From Niabella ginsenosidivorans (GTDB taxonomy: Bacteria > Bacteroidota > Bacteroidia > Chitinophagales > Chitinophagaceae), in contig NZ_CP015772.1 in the NCBI RefSeq assembly GCF_001654455.1, positions 1,612,001 through 1,676,000 on the forward strand: a stretch of DNA of 64,000 bases. Reading direction: 5' to 3'. Position 1 is the stretch's first letter; each line of letters starts with the position of its first letter. Under the pieces are notes generated by a model. That model ran no database searches and was not told the DNA's origin. It saw nothing but the letters and a program-made list of their open reading frames with translations. Below are positions 18,031 through 27,672 of this stretch, piece after piece. Made by a program: the position numbers and the translations under genes.

Positions 18031-18274
18031 GAGTTTTCCATTTGTAAAAACAAAATCATCCGAAAGTTCGGATGAGGCAATGACAATTATTCTTACGGGT
18101 CACCCTGAAGATGTCATCCCGGACCTGTTCCGGGATCTGTTTTTGTTTCAGGGTCTGTTGAGTGATAATATACATAGATGCTGAAATACCTGCTCGACCG
18201 GGTCATCCGGGCGGGAATTCAGCATGACTAAAGTAGGATTGGTTTTCAGCATATAATGTAATCTGCCATTGGCA
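18031..18274 (+). repeat. Interspersed element, copy A
   Basis: This 244-bp sequence recurs in inverted orientation at 28876-29100. About nine in ten bases match by eye, and a 19-bp insertion (at about 18184-18202) accounts for the whole length difference. It contains a TCATCCGAAAGTTCGGATGA palindrome near one end. A fragmentary frame in it reads GYPEDVIPNLFRDLF in the better copy, a phrase typical of repeat-derived spurious proteins in related genomes. Confidence 0.8.
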
Positions 18275-18369
18275 GTCTAACGAAGGGTGATTTTTACAAT
18301 CAAATCATGGTTCGTCAGGCTGTTAATGACAAGTATTTTATTGTATTGAAATCCAACAACATACAAGAT

Positions 18370-18468
18370 CGTCGTCTCGACCGAGTTCGGAGAACGAGCG
18401 GAGAGATCTCTGTAACAGATGAGATCCCTCTGCGCACCCGCTGAAAGCAGGTTTGGTCGGGGTGACGA
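18370..18468. repeat. Interspersed repeat, CGTCATCC family, copy 2
   Basis: Begins cgtcgtctcgacc, carries gagagatctctgtaacagat followed by gagatccctctgcgc, and ends ggtcggggtgacg. The ends are inverted complements and the centre carries the AGATCTCTG/GATCCCTC pair shared with the copies near 15.1 kb and 45.7 kb. Confidence 0.5.
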
Positions 18469-18667
18469 TTAAAAAACTTGTCATCCGAATGAACTTAAAT
18501 GAAACGCTTTTATGGTTGCCTCACCATGACGTTCGTTTTTGATAACGTTCGGCTTACTTGTCATTTCATAAAGCATAAATGCAGCGCTTTTATGGTTGCT
18601 TCAGCAAGACAAAAGTATAATAGATCCTCAATGCATAATACAATCTGTTGTTAGCAGCCTGTTGCAT

Positions 18668-19465
18668 CTATTTCTCCGACCGTTTTTTTATATAATCAGT
18701 AGGCGACATACCGAACTGCTTCTGAAAATTCCTGCCAAATTGGGTTAAGGAGCTATAGCCAACGCTGCCGGCAATTTCATTCATATAAGTGTTGCCCTGG
18801 CTGATCATTTCCGCGGCTTTTTTCAGCCGGGTAAGGTTGATCATTTCATTGGGGGAAAGATCCGAAATCGATTTTATTTTGCGGTAGAGTGTAGGCCGGC
18901 TCATGTTCAGCGCATGTGCCAGGAACTCTACATCCATAAGCGGATCGGAAAGGTTGGCCTCAATGCATTGTTGCAGCTGTTCCAAGAACTGCTCATCCAT
19001 TTTTGTATGCGCCATAGTGTTGATATGGGCTAAAGGAGATTTAGCAAAATATTCCTTAAGCTTCATCCGGTTATTGAGCAGGCTGGCAACCTGGGCATTC
19101 AGGTGCTCGGGAGAAAAGGGTTTTTCAATATAGGCATCGGCTCCTGCATCCAGGCCCTCAATCTTAGCCTGCAATGTGTTTTTGGCAGTAAGCAGAATAA
19201 CGGGTATATGGCTCAGATTAAAGTCGGACTTGATCCTGTCGCAGAATTCCAGGCCATCCATACCAGGCATCATAATATCACTGATAATAAGCTGAACGCT
19301 GTGATCTTCCAGGATATGGAATGCTTCGCCGGCATTTTTTGCAGACAGGACCGTATGTTTTTCCCCAAGATCATCTGCCAGAAAATCAAGAATATCTTCA
19401 TTGTCGTCCACCAAAAGGATGGTTGCTTTTGCTGTATCTGTATGAACTAAGACGGTATTATCCAA
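18668..19465 (-). CDS. Response regulator with AraC-type DNA-binding domain
   Basis: 265 residues. A receiver domain (about residues 14-130) carries the acidic pair of LLVDDNED, the phospho-acceptor Asp63 (IISDIMMPGMDG), Thr in LLTAKN and Lys in YIEKPF. An AraC helix-turn-helix pair follows (about 160-262: LAHALNMSRPTLYRKIKS and GYSSLTQFGRNFQKQFGMSP). In most Bacteroidota glycan systems this module is fused to the kinase; here it is separate, 19 bp downstream of the kinase stop and in another frame. The start is TTG: an in-frame TAG lies two codons upstream and no ATG precedes the receiver motif. It probably activates the susC operons through the TGAGACA direct repeats. Confidence 0.92.
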   Translation of the reverse strand: MDNTVLVHTDTAKATILLVDDNEDILDFLADDLGEKHTVLSAKNAGEAFHILEDHSVQLIISDIMMPGMDGLEFCDRIKSDFNLSHIPVILLTAKNTLQAKIEGLDAGADAYIEKPFSPEHLNAQVASLLNNRMKLKEYFAKSPLAHINTMAHTKMDEQFLEQLQQCIEANLSDPLMDVEFLAHALNMSRPTLYRKIKSISDLSPNEMINLTRLKKAAEMISQGNTYMNEIAGSVGYSSLTQFGRNFQKQFGMSPTDYIKKRSEK

Positions 19466-19484
19466 AATCTAAAATGATTTTTAA

Positions 19485-22400
19485 TTATGCAAGCCTGGCA
19501 GGGATCTCCACCTCAAATATAATTAAATTCTTTGTCGTATCCAAGCGGATAGTGCCTTCATGAAGATCCAGCAGGGATTTGGTCAGTGCAAGGCCAATGC
19601 CTGCACCGGGGATGCTTTCTGTAAACCGGGAGCGATAAAAAAGCTCAAATATCCTTGAACGCTCTTCTTCCGGAATAGGCTCGCCATCATTGATGACATG
19701 GATCGTAAAATTTTTATGCTCCTCTGAAGGCGGAATTAAGACAGTAGTTACCCTGGTTTTACAATATTTGATGGCATTATCCAAAAGATTACTGATGATC
19801 TTTGTAAACGCGTCTTCATCAATTAATGACTGAAAAGAAGTGCCCGGCACAGACAGTTCAAATACTATATTCTTCATTTCTGCCGTTGGCTGAAAGGTAT
19901 TCCATATTGCCGTCAGCAACCCCGGAATATCCATTTCTTTTAAGTGGAGCGAGAACTGCTCTGATTCTGTTTTTCTAAAGTCGAGCAACTGGTTGGTCAG
20001 CTCCAGCAGCCGTTCTGTATTCCGGTTCATGATCCCCAGGTATTTTTCAGTTTGCGGGGTCGGGGCAATTTGTTTGGTGATTTTTTCAAGCGGTGCTTTT
20101 ATTAAGGTTAAAGGCGTTTTTATTTCATGGGCTACTTTTGTGAAGAAATCGATCTTTGCTTCTATTAATTCTTTTTCTTTTTCAATAGCAAATACCTGCA
20201 TCCTTCTTTTTTGTTTGTTCGTCAGGTATTGCCGGTAGCTCCGTATCGTCAAAAACAGGATCCCTGCAAGAAGCGCACTATAGAGTACATACGCCAGTGA
20301 AGTTTTCCAGAAGGGAGGAGTGATGATGATCTTTAATGTTCTTTCATTGTTTTGCCAGATGCCGCTGCTGTTGGTAGACCGTACCCTGAACGTATAGGTT
20401 CCGTGCGGGAGCCTGGTGAAATAAACGCTTCTGTTTGTTTTGATATAATTCCAGCTTTTATCCAGCCCTTCCAGCATGTAGGCATACTCCACATTATCCG
20501 GGGATGTGAAGTTGAGAGCGGCAAAATCAATATTAAAAGTAGACTGGTTATAGGGAAGCGTTATCTGATCTGTGAGCAGCAACGATTTTTTTAGTGGCCC
20601 GTCTTTTCCGGAAATGGCCAGGGGTTTATTGTAAACGGAAAAATTGGTAATATAAACAGGTGGACGATAGGTATCCGGCTGCAACTGGTAAGGGTTAAAA
20701 CTGATCAGCCCTTTTACGCTTCCGAAATAAAGCCGCCCCTGCTCATCCTGGAAAGCCGACGAATAATTCAGCTGGTCGCTGAGCAGACCGGACGATTTTG
20801 TAAAAGTCCGTATACTTTTTGTGCGGGGATTCAGTAAGGCCAACCCTTTGGAGGTACTGATCCACCAACGGTTCAGGCTGTCTTCAGTGATCGTGTAGAT
20901 CAGGTTGCTGGGCAGGCCGTTGTCTGTTGTATAGGTTATCAGGTGTTTGTTACCCAGGTTTATATTGAACAGTCCTTCCTCTGTTGCAACCCATAGTGTT
21001 TTGTCTTTTGCTTCACGCAGAAAGGTAACCCTGTTCCGGCTGAGGCGGTCTTTTCCTTTATGGAGCAATTGCAACCGGCCATATATGTTTTTTGATGCGT
21101 TGTAATAATGCAGGCCGTCCTGGAAGGTCCCGGCCCACAGGGTGCCTTCGCTGCACTCCAGGATGCTGGAATAAAAACTGTTTTGAGGAAAAAAAGCAGG
21201 AGCTGTAAAATTGTTCCCCTTTGGGTTGTAGAAGTAAATGCCATTGGAAGTGCCCAGCCATATGCGGCCGCTCCGGCTTTTATAAATGCTGTGAATAAAG
21301 TTGCTTTTCAGATCGTGCGGGCCGGGACCTGCATTAAAATGCCGGATCACTTTTTCAGTAGTAAGATCCATGATGTCGAGCCCATGCTCAAAAGTTCCGA
21401 TCCACAGATGGTCTCCATTACTAAGAAGCCCGTGAATGTTGGTATTGGCAATGCTGCTGATGGTTCCGTCGGGTCTGAAATTTTTAAACAGTCCGGTACG
21501 CGGGTCAAATTTATTTAAACCCGCATCTTCTGTACCGACCCAGAGATGATGATAGCGGTCTGCAGTAATCTCTCTTACTGCGTTCCCCTGCAGCGAAGAG
21601 CTGCCTTTTCCCGGGAAATATTTTTCAAATGAAGGATTCTCATTGGAGTAATAGTTTACCCCGCCAAAATAGGTGCCCACCCATATGCCGCCCTCTTTAT
21701 CCCTGCAAAAGGAATAGATCGCATTGTCGCTGATGGCATAGGGGTTATGAGCATCCTTTTTCAGATTGATGAATTGCCGTTTCTGGTCGTTATAAATATA
21801 GATGCCGCTTTCTGTAGCAACCCAGAATTCATTATTGCGCGCCTTTACAAAATCCCTTGCAAATATTTCCGTTCTGTCTTTATTATAGGTCAGCAGGTCT
21901 TCATAGGTGCGGTCATTAATATAGAATTTCTTGATCCCCTGGTTGGATGTACCGATCAGGAAATAGCCTTCTCCTGTATCATAGATCTTTTCGATCCAAT
22001 TGGAAACGGCCGGTTTTGAATGAGCAAAAACAGAGTGGAAGGTAAACTGCTGCTTTTTTTTATCATAGTTTCCGATCTCCCCGTTCATGTTTCCCACCCA
22101 TAGCTGGCCATTCACAGACAGTGTGAGGGTAGAGCAGTATTGCAGCCCTTCCTGATCCATATAGGTCACTTCATGCGTGTTCCCGTCCAGCCGGTATAAC
22201 TGAAAGCCTACGATCAGCCATACATTGCCATCGGCATCCTCTGTAATGCTCCTGACCTGCGTCTTTGGTGTGTTTTTTAAAAAAGAGAATTTTTCGGTTG
22301 CCGGGTCAAACTGATAAAAGCCCCGTTCGGTTCCCACCCATATAATGCCGTTTTTGGCCTCATATAATTTCCATACGGAATTGTTTCCCAGACTGGTGCT

Positions 22401-22628
22401 GTCATCCTGTTTGTTCCTGAAGATCTTAAAATTGTACCCATCGAACCGGTCAAGACCATCTTTGGTGCCGATCCAGATAAAACCTTTGCTGTCCTGCAAC
22501 ACACAGGAGGTAGTATTATTGGATAAGCCGCTTTCTGCCTGGAAATGCCGGAAGTAATATTCCTGGCAATAACCCGGCGAAAGGAATGCAAACAGGTATG
22601 CTACTATAAGTGTTAAATACAGCTTCAA
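19485..22628 (-). CDS. Two-component propeller sensor histidine kinase for the glycan locus
   Basis: 1047 residues. A signal peptide (about 1-22) is followed by a periplasmic double beta-propeller of reg_prop repeats (for example GFIWIGTKDGLDRFDGYNFK, GIIWVGTERGFYQFD) to about 690. A Y_Y_Y domain (VEYAYMLEGLDKSWNY) and a membrane helix (about 790-812) precede HisKA with His834 in FFTKVAHEIKTPLTLI, and a HATPase with N-box NLLDNAIKYC (about 947) and GAGIGLAL (about 1008). It ends straight after the ATPase, so it is the kinase part of a hybrid two-component system without its usual receiver and AraC domains. It likely senses an oligosaccharide released from the glycan in the periplasm. Confidence 0.95.
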   Translation of the reverse strand: MKLYLTLIVAYLFAFLSPGYCQEYYFRHFQAESGLSNNTTSCVLQDSKGFIWIGTKDGLDRFDGYNFKIFRNKQDDSTSLGNNSVWKLYEAKNGIIWVGTERGFYQFDPATEKFSFLKNTPKTQVRSITEDADGNVWLIVGFQLYRLDGNTHEVTYMDQEGLQYCSTLTLSVNGQLWVGNMNGEIGNYDKKKQQFTFHSVFAHSKPAVSNWIEKIYDTGEGYFLIGTSNQGIKKFYINDRTYEDLLTYNKDRTEIFARDFVKARNNEFWVATESGIYIYNDQKRQFINLKKDAHNPYAISDNAIYSFCRDKEGGIWVGTYFGGVNYYSNENPSFEKYFPGKGSSSLQGNAVREITADRYHHLWVGTEDAGLNKFDPRTGLFKNFRPDGTISSIANTNIHGLLSNGDHLWIGTFEHGLDIMDLTTEKVIRHFNAGPGPHDLKSNFIHSIYKSRSGRIWLGTSNGIYFYNPKGNNFTAPAFFPQNSFYSSILECSEGTLWAGTFQDGLHYYNASKNIYGRLQLLHKGKDRLSRNRVTFLREAKDKTLWVATEEGLFNINLGNKHLITYTTDNGLPSNLIYTITEDSLNRWWISTSKGLALLNPRTKSIRTFTKSSGLLSDQLNYSSAFQDEQGRLYFGSVKGLISFNPYQLQPDTYRPPVYITNFSVYNKPLAISGKDGPLKKSLLLTDQITLPYNQSTFNIDFAALNFTSPDNVEYAYMLEGLDKSWNYIKTNRSVYFTRLPHGTYTFRVRSTNSSGIWQNNERTLKIIITPPFWKTSLAYVLYSALLAGILFLTIRSYRQYLTNKQKRRMQVFAIEKEKELIEAKIDFFTKVAHEIKTPLTLIKAPLEKITKQIAPTPQTEKYLGIMNRNTERLLELTNQLLDFRKTESEQFSLHLKEMDIPGLLTAIWNTFQPTAEMKNIVFELSVPGTSFQSLIDEDAFTKIISNLLDNAIKYCKTRVTTVLIPPSEEHKNFTIHVINDGEPIPEEERSRIFELFYRSRFTESIPGAGIGLALTKSLLDLHEGTIRLDTTKNLIIFEVEIPARLA

Positions 22629-22989
22629 TTAAAAGTTTTTTCAAACATACATGAATTTTTTTGTCGGAAAATCTTCCTTACTATAATTCACAGATACAGG
22701 GGCCTCATTGTTCTGCAGGGCATTAAAACTGCACCTGAGCTGTTAGAACGGTACGCAGGGCCGGTATTAAACCTTCCAGGTTTGGGGTGCGGTGTTTATT
22801 GAGACAGATTGATGAAAAACTGAGACAAAATAGTGGCTGTTGCGTTTTTATGAATTCTATTTTTACATGGATTTCCTGCTGTAACAACCCGATATGCTTG
22901 TAAATAATCGATTGCTGTAATTTATTCAAGGTTAAGAAAGCATTATTGCCAGACAAATGTTATCAAAAAACATTAAATAATATATTCGT
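22629..22989. other. Divergent regulatory region between sensor kinase and first susC
   Basis: 361 bp separating the kinase gene from the first susC. It contains the paired TGAGACA half-sites at 22800-22827. A TATATTCG sequence at 22981-22988, one base before the susC ATG, resembles TAnnTTTG, but its position would leave no leader, so it may be chance. Nothing coding was seen. Confidence 0.6.
22800..22827 (+). promoter_or_regulatory. TGAGACA direct-repeat operator, site 1
   Basis: Two TGAGACA half-sites start exactly 21 bp apart (22800 and 22821), with ATTGATGA conserved between them. The same arrangement occurs upstream of the second susC (29275) and the GH2 gene (47927, minus strand). Two-turn spacing of direct repeats suits an AraC-type regulator bound as a dimer. 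It lies 162 bp before the first susC. Confidence 0.7.
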
Positions 22990-25900
22990 ATGAAAAAGAA
23001 ACTGCGTATAGGAAAGGAAGAGATATTGCTCCTCCTTGTTTTTCTATTGGGAGGAGGCCGGGTCTTTGCACAAACAACAATTGTTTCAGGTAAAATTACT
23101 GATGAAAAGGGTTCCTCCTTAATTGGTGTAACGGTTGCGATCAAGAATACCACTACGGCTACGGTATCTAATACTGAAGGCGGATATAGTATAAAAGCCG
23201 GTGCTGCAGATGTGCTGGTATTTTCCTATGTTGGTTATCATGAGCAGGAAGTGCCGGTTAACGGGCAATCAAAGATCAGCATTACCATGAAACGCCAGGA
23301 GTCGGATCTGGGAGAAGTCGTAGCTATCGGTTATCAGACCGTTCTGAAAAAAGACCTTACAGGAGCTACAGGGGTAGTAAAAATGGAAGACGCCCGGAAA
23401 ATATCCGGAGGTTCCGTTGCAGAAGCCCTGCAGGGCCTTGTTCCCGGTGTAACCGTGAGGAACGGAGGAGCGCCTGGTCAGAATGCAACAATAGAAATAA
23501 GGGGTGCGGCCAATTTTCAATATCTCAGTCCTTTATATGTAATAGACGGAATGATCGCTGATGCCAATGTAACCATTAACCCGGATGATGTGGCCAGTGT
23601 TCAGGTATTAAAGGATGCATCCGCCGCTGCTATATATGGTGCCAGGGCCGGAAGCGGTGTAATCATCATTACAACAAAAAAGGGCAGGGCTGGTGATCCT
23701 GTCATCAGTGTCAGCGCAAAAGTGGGCATGCAGCAGTTGCCCAAGGTCTGGGATGTTATGGACGCTCCCTCTTTTCTGAAAACGGCGCAGCAGCAGTATA
23801 CCAACTCCGGTGTGGCACTGCCGGCTGATATCTCTGCCCAGTTAGCGAATAACACCATTAATGTTGACTGGCAAAAAGCCGTTTACCGGACAAGTCCTTA
23901 TCAGGACTATAATGTAGGCGTATCAGGAGGCTCTGCTACAGGTAGTTACTATTTGTCAGGGGGCTATTACAGTAACCAGGGAACGGTTGTTGCGAATTCA
24001 TTCGACCGTGCCAGTATGCGTATAAATACGGAGATGAGAAAAGGGAGATTAACAGTTGGAGAAAATATGATGTTAAGTTCCTCCCGCTCTCAAAACCCCG
24101 GCGGTGGTGTGAACGTTTTCTATAACTCCGCTCAGATGCTGCCAATCATAATGGTGCAGAGCGATGATTATAAAGACCCGAATTTATATCCTTCTAATCC
24201 CGGAGGCTGGGGTTGGGGTCATCCAATAATCCTACATATGCCAATAACTACCTTGCAAATGCTGCTTTGGATAAGGTCAATAATACTTATGCCAAAATTG
24301 TGGGTAATATGTTTGCCTCATTAAAATTAACGGATTGGTTAAGTTATAAATTCAATTTTGGCCTGGAAGCCAGTTTCGATTATTCAAAAGAAGTGAGAGA
24401 TACAGGCGTCTGGCGCTATACCAACCAGCCTCCGCAGACTTTTGTATCTGAAGGTCGCTCCAGATTCACCAATATGTTGATGGAGCATACACTGAATTTC
24501 AACAAATCTTTTGGCAGGCACAGCATCAACGGGGTACTGGGTTTTTCAAGAGTAGAACAGCAAAGGGACTATACCAATGCCAGCAAAAACGTGTTACAGA
24601 ATCTGAATGGCATCCTCTTTACCACAATTGGTTCCGCCCTGGGAAGTCCCGGTGCAGACGGCGGACTGAGCTCAAAATGGAGGAACCATGGCTGGATAGG
24701 ACGGGTGAATTATAGCTATGCAGATAAATATCTGCTGACGCTGACAGGGCGTGCGGATCAGGATTCCCGGTTTAGCCGCTATCTCAGAACCGGATATTTT
24801 CCTTCTGTAGCGGGCGCATGGCGCTTAAGCAAAGAAGATTTTTTCAAAAGTGAGCTGATCAACGACCTGAAAATAAGAGCGTCCTACGGAGAGCTTGGTT
24901 TTAGCGATGAATTAGGATCATGGCCGTTTACGGCTTTCATTAACAGTGCTTCCAGGGCCATTTATGGCACTTCGCAAATCCCTCATATCGGTCAGTACCA
25001 GGCATCCATCATCAATCCTTACCTGAGATGGGAAGTGAGGACGCAAACAGATGTCGGGGCGGATGCCAGCCTCTTGAACAATGCATTCTCCGTTTCTTTA
25101 GACTGGTACCGTTCTTTGTCGAAAAAAGTTTTGCTGGTAGTACCGTTGCCGCAATACCTGGGCAGCAGCACAAGCCCGTATGTGAACACCGGTTCTATAA
25201 AGAATACAGGCATTGAATTTACCGCTACATACAGAAATCACCAGCATGCGTTTAAATGGGACCTGTCCGGCAATTTTACGACCATCAGGAATGAAGTAAT
25301 GTCGGTTGGTGAACGGGGCGAGGATGCCAGTGGCAATAAGGTAGATTATCTGGAGCCGGCTAATTATACGCGTACGCAGGTGGGGCATCCTATGGGCTCA
25401 TGGTTTGTGATCCAGACTGCGGGCCTTTTCCAGAGCCAGGAAGAAATTAATAATTATAAGAACAGTGCGGGAAGGATCATTCAGCCGAATGCCAAACCTG
25501 GTGACGTAAAATATGTGGATCTGAATGATGATGGCCAGATCAATGACCAGGACAGAACATACAGGGGTTCTCCCTGGCCTACATTACAATCAGGTCTGCA
25601 ATTCAATGGCAGTTACAAAGGGTTTAATATAAACCTTCAGTTTATCGGGATTTTTGGTAATAAAATATATGATGATGTGCGCAGGGCGTTAGACGGTTAT
25701 CAGCTTACCAATTACAGAAATGGGATTGATCCCTGGTCCCCAACCAATACGGGCGGAACAGACCCAAGGCTTGCTGTTGATAATGGCAGCGATCCGTCTG
25801 TATCAGCTAACAATATGGCCCAGACAGACAGATGGCTGGAAAACGGCTCTTATGTAAGATTAAGGAACCTCGAAATCGGTTATACATTTGATGCTTCAGC

Positions 25901-26084
25901 CCTGAAAAGGGCAGGTTTTAAAAGCACCAGGATATTCATCAGCGGCCAGAACCTCTTTACCATTACCAAATATAAAGGTCTGGATCCTGATGTAGCCAAT
26001 AATAATGCATTAATGAGAGGTATGGATTCAGGTTTCTGGCCATCAAGCAGGATTTATTCTGCAGGTATCAACTTTGAATTTTAA
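22990..26084 (+). pseudogene. SusC/RagA-type TonB-dependent outer-membrane transporter, split by a frameshift
   Basis: Two overlapping frames (22990-24324 and 24213-26084) together encode one SusC protein of about 1030 residues. The first gives the signal peptide, carboxypeptidase-like domain (VSGKITDEKGSSLIGVTVAI), TonB box region (LGEVVAIGYQTVLKK), plug domain (MEDARKISGGSVAEALQGLV, ASAAAIYGARAGSGVIIITT) and early barrel up to NPGGWGWG. The second resumes at SSNNPTYANNYLANAALDKV and completes the barrel through SSRIYSAGINFEF. The frames meet in the G/T-rich run at about 24206-24219, where one extra G would restore continuity. It is a true mutation, a phase-variable state or a sequencing error. 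Functionally it would form the outer-membrane importer with the adjacent SusD. Confidence 0.88.
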
Positions 26085-26109
26085 TATCATTCTTTAAAAA
26101 TATCGGATA

Positions 26110-27657
26110 ATGAAAAAATCATTCTTTCTATTCGTCATAGCTGTTCTGATCTTATCCTCCTGTAAAAACGATCTGGATATACCCAATCCAAATAATCCAA
26201 CAATTGATAATTTCTGGAAAACCGCAACAGATGCACAAAATGGTGTCAATGCCATTTACAGCACCTATCACAGGGTAGGTTTAGCCAGGAACCAGTTCTT
26301 TCTTACTATTGTACGGTCAGATGAAGGGTTCAGCACCAGTCCCAATTCCATTCTTATTAATAACTTTGATGTTTTCAACGTAACCGACTATAACCTGTGG
26401 GAAACCACCACCGTGTGGCAGGACTTGTATATTGGAATAGCCCGGGCCAACCAGGTGCTGGACAATGTACCTGATATTGACATGGATGCAACCCTTAAAG
26501 GCCAGTTGCTGGGTGAGGCAAAATTTATGAGGGGCTTCTTTTATTATTACCTGGCTACGTTGTGGGGAAATGTGCCGGTATTGGTAAAAACCCCGCTTCC
26601 CACGGATTATCCTTCAACCACACATCAGGCAGATGTGTATGCACAGGCTGAGCAGGACTTTACCGATGCAGCAGCCGCACTGCCTGAAAAATACGATGAT
26701 GCAAATGTTGGCAGGGCTACAAAGGGAGCTGCTTATGGTATGCTGGGCAAGTGTTATTTGCAGCAGCATATGTATAGCGAGGCACAACAGGCTTTACAAT
26801 GGCTGGTTGAAGGTGACGGAAAAAATATATACGATCTTGTAACCAGCTACAGGGATAACTTTTTAGAGGGCACTGAAAATAATAAAGAATCGGTTTTTGA
26901 ATTTCAGAATGCTGTAAATCCCAAAGATAATCATGATGATGATGCAAGCGGTAATCCAGACAATTTAAACTATGGTTCTTCTATTCCCCCGTTTTTTGCG
27001 CCCCGCCCGATCGGCTTTACAGATGGCCAGGCCAGAAGGCAATGTGTTTGGGAATTTTTAACTGAAAAAACAACCAGCGGAGGAAGAGATCCACGTGTAG
27101 ATGCCAGCTTTATTTATGATTCAACAGATGTAAGGGGCCCTGAATATTCAATGGTATACGGACAATCCTTTGCTTCAAGAAACTATGCAAATGTACCGGG
27201 AGACCCTGTGGCTGTTGCAACAACACATACTGTTTATTTCAGGAAATTCCTGAATGATGCCACAAGCGTTGGCGAAGTGTTTCATTCCGGCAACAACTAC
27301 CGTTATTTACGTTATGCGGATATACTTTTGTTATACGCGGAAGCACTGAATGGAATGGATCAGACAGCAAAGGCATACTCGTATGTAAACCGCGTAAGGG
27401 CAAGGGCCGGTTTGGCGCCGCTTCCTCCGGGAATGAGCAAGGCGCAATTTTTAGAACGGTTAAAACATGAGCGGCTGACAGAACTTTGCGGAGAAGGGCA
27501 CCGTTGGGAAGACCTGGTAAGATGGGGCGACCTGGGCACGAAGCTGGTTTCAAGAGATCCGAGCTTTGCCTATTACCAGGATAAATATGCCTTATTGCCT
27601 GTACCCCAATATGAGCGTGACGTAAACCCTAAATTAGAGCAGAATCCGGGCTGGTAA
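26110..27657 (+). CDS. SusD/RagB-type surface glycan-binding lipoprotein
   Basis: 515 residues. A lipoprotein signal ends at the lipobox LILSSC, so Cys18 or nearby is lipidated and the protein sits on the cell surface as the lid of the SusC pore. Tetratricopeptide-like helices typical of the family include EAKFMRGFFYYYLATLWGNV and GAAYGMLGKCYLQQHMYSEA. The C-terminal SusD segment reads LRYADILLLYAEALNGM, YVNRVRARAGL and LTELCGEGHRWEDLVRWGDL. It starts 25 bp after the frameshifted susC and is intact, so the pair's function depends on whether that frameshift is real. Confidence 0.95.
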   Translation: MKKSFFLFVIAVLILSSCKNDLDIPNPNNPTIDNFWKTATDAQNGVNAIYSTYHRVGLARNQFFLTIVRSDEGFSTSPNSILINNFDVFNVTDYNLWETTTVWQDLYIGIARANQVLDNVPDIDMDATLKGQLLGEAKFMRGFFYYYLATLWGNVPVLVKTPLPTDYPSTTHQADVYAQAEQDFTDAAAALPEKYDDANVGRATKGAAYGMLGKCYLQQHMYSEAQQALQWLVEGDGKNIYDLVTSYRDNFLEGTENNKESVFEFQNAVNPKDNHDDDASGNPDNLNYGSSIPPFFAPRPIGFTDGQARRQCVWEFLTEKTTSGGRDPRVDASFIYDSTDVRGPEYSMVYGQSFASRNYANVPGDPVAVATTHTVYFRKFLNDATSVGEVFHSGNNYRYLRYADILLLYAEALNGMDQTAKAYSYVNRVRARAGLAPLPPGMSKAQFLERLKHERLTELCGEGHRWEDLVRWGDLGTKLVSRDPSFAYYQDKYALLPVPQYERDVNPKLEQNPGW

Positions 27658-27672
27658 CGAATCATTAATACT

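Larger units (their letters stand above)
17974..18667. other. Repeat-rich intergenic region
   Basis: 694 bp between the convergent flavoprotein and REC-AraC genes. It holds one copy of a 225-bp class interspersed element (18031-18274), one member of the CGTCATCC family (18370-18468), and a 34-bp imperfect direct repeat at 18497-18530 and 18577-18610 with core CGCTTTTATGGTTGC. No coding potential was seen. Confidence 0.65.

Noticed and set aside
18480-18620. Possible CRISPR-like or tandem array from the repeated CGCTTTTATGGTTGC
   Set aside because: Only two imperfect 34-bp copies 80 bp apart, with no regular spacers.
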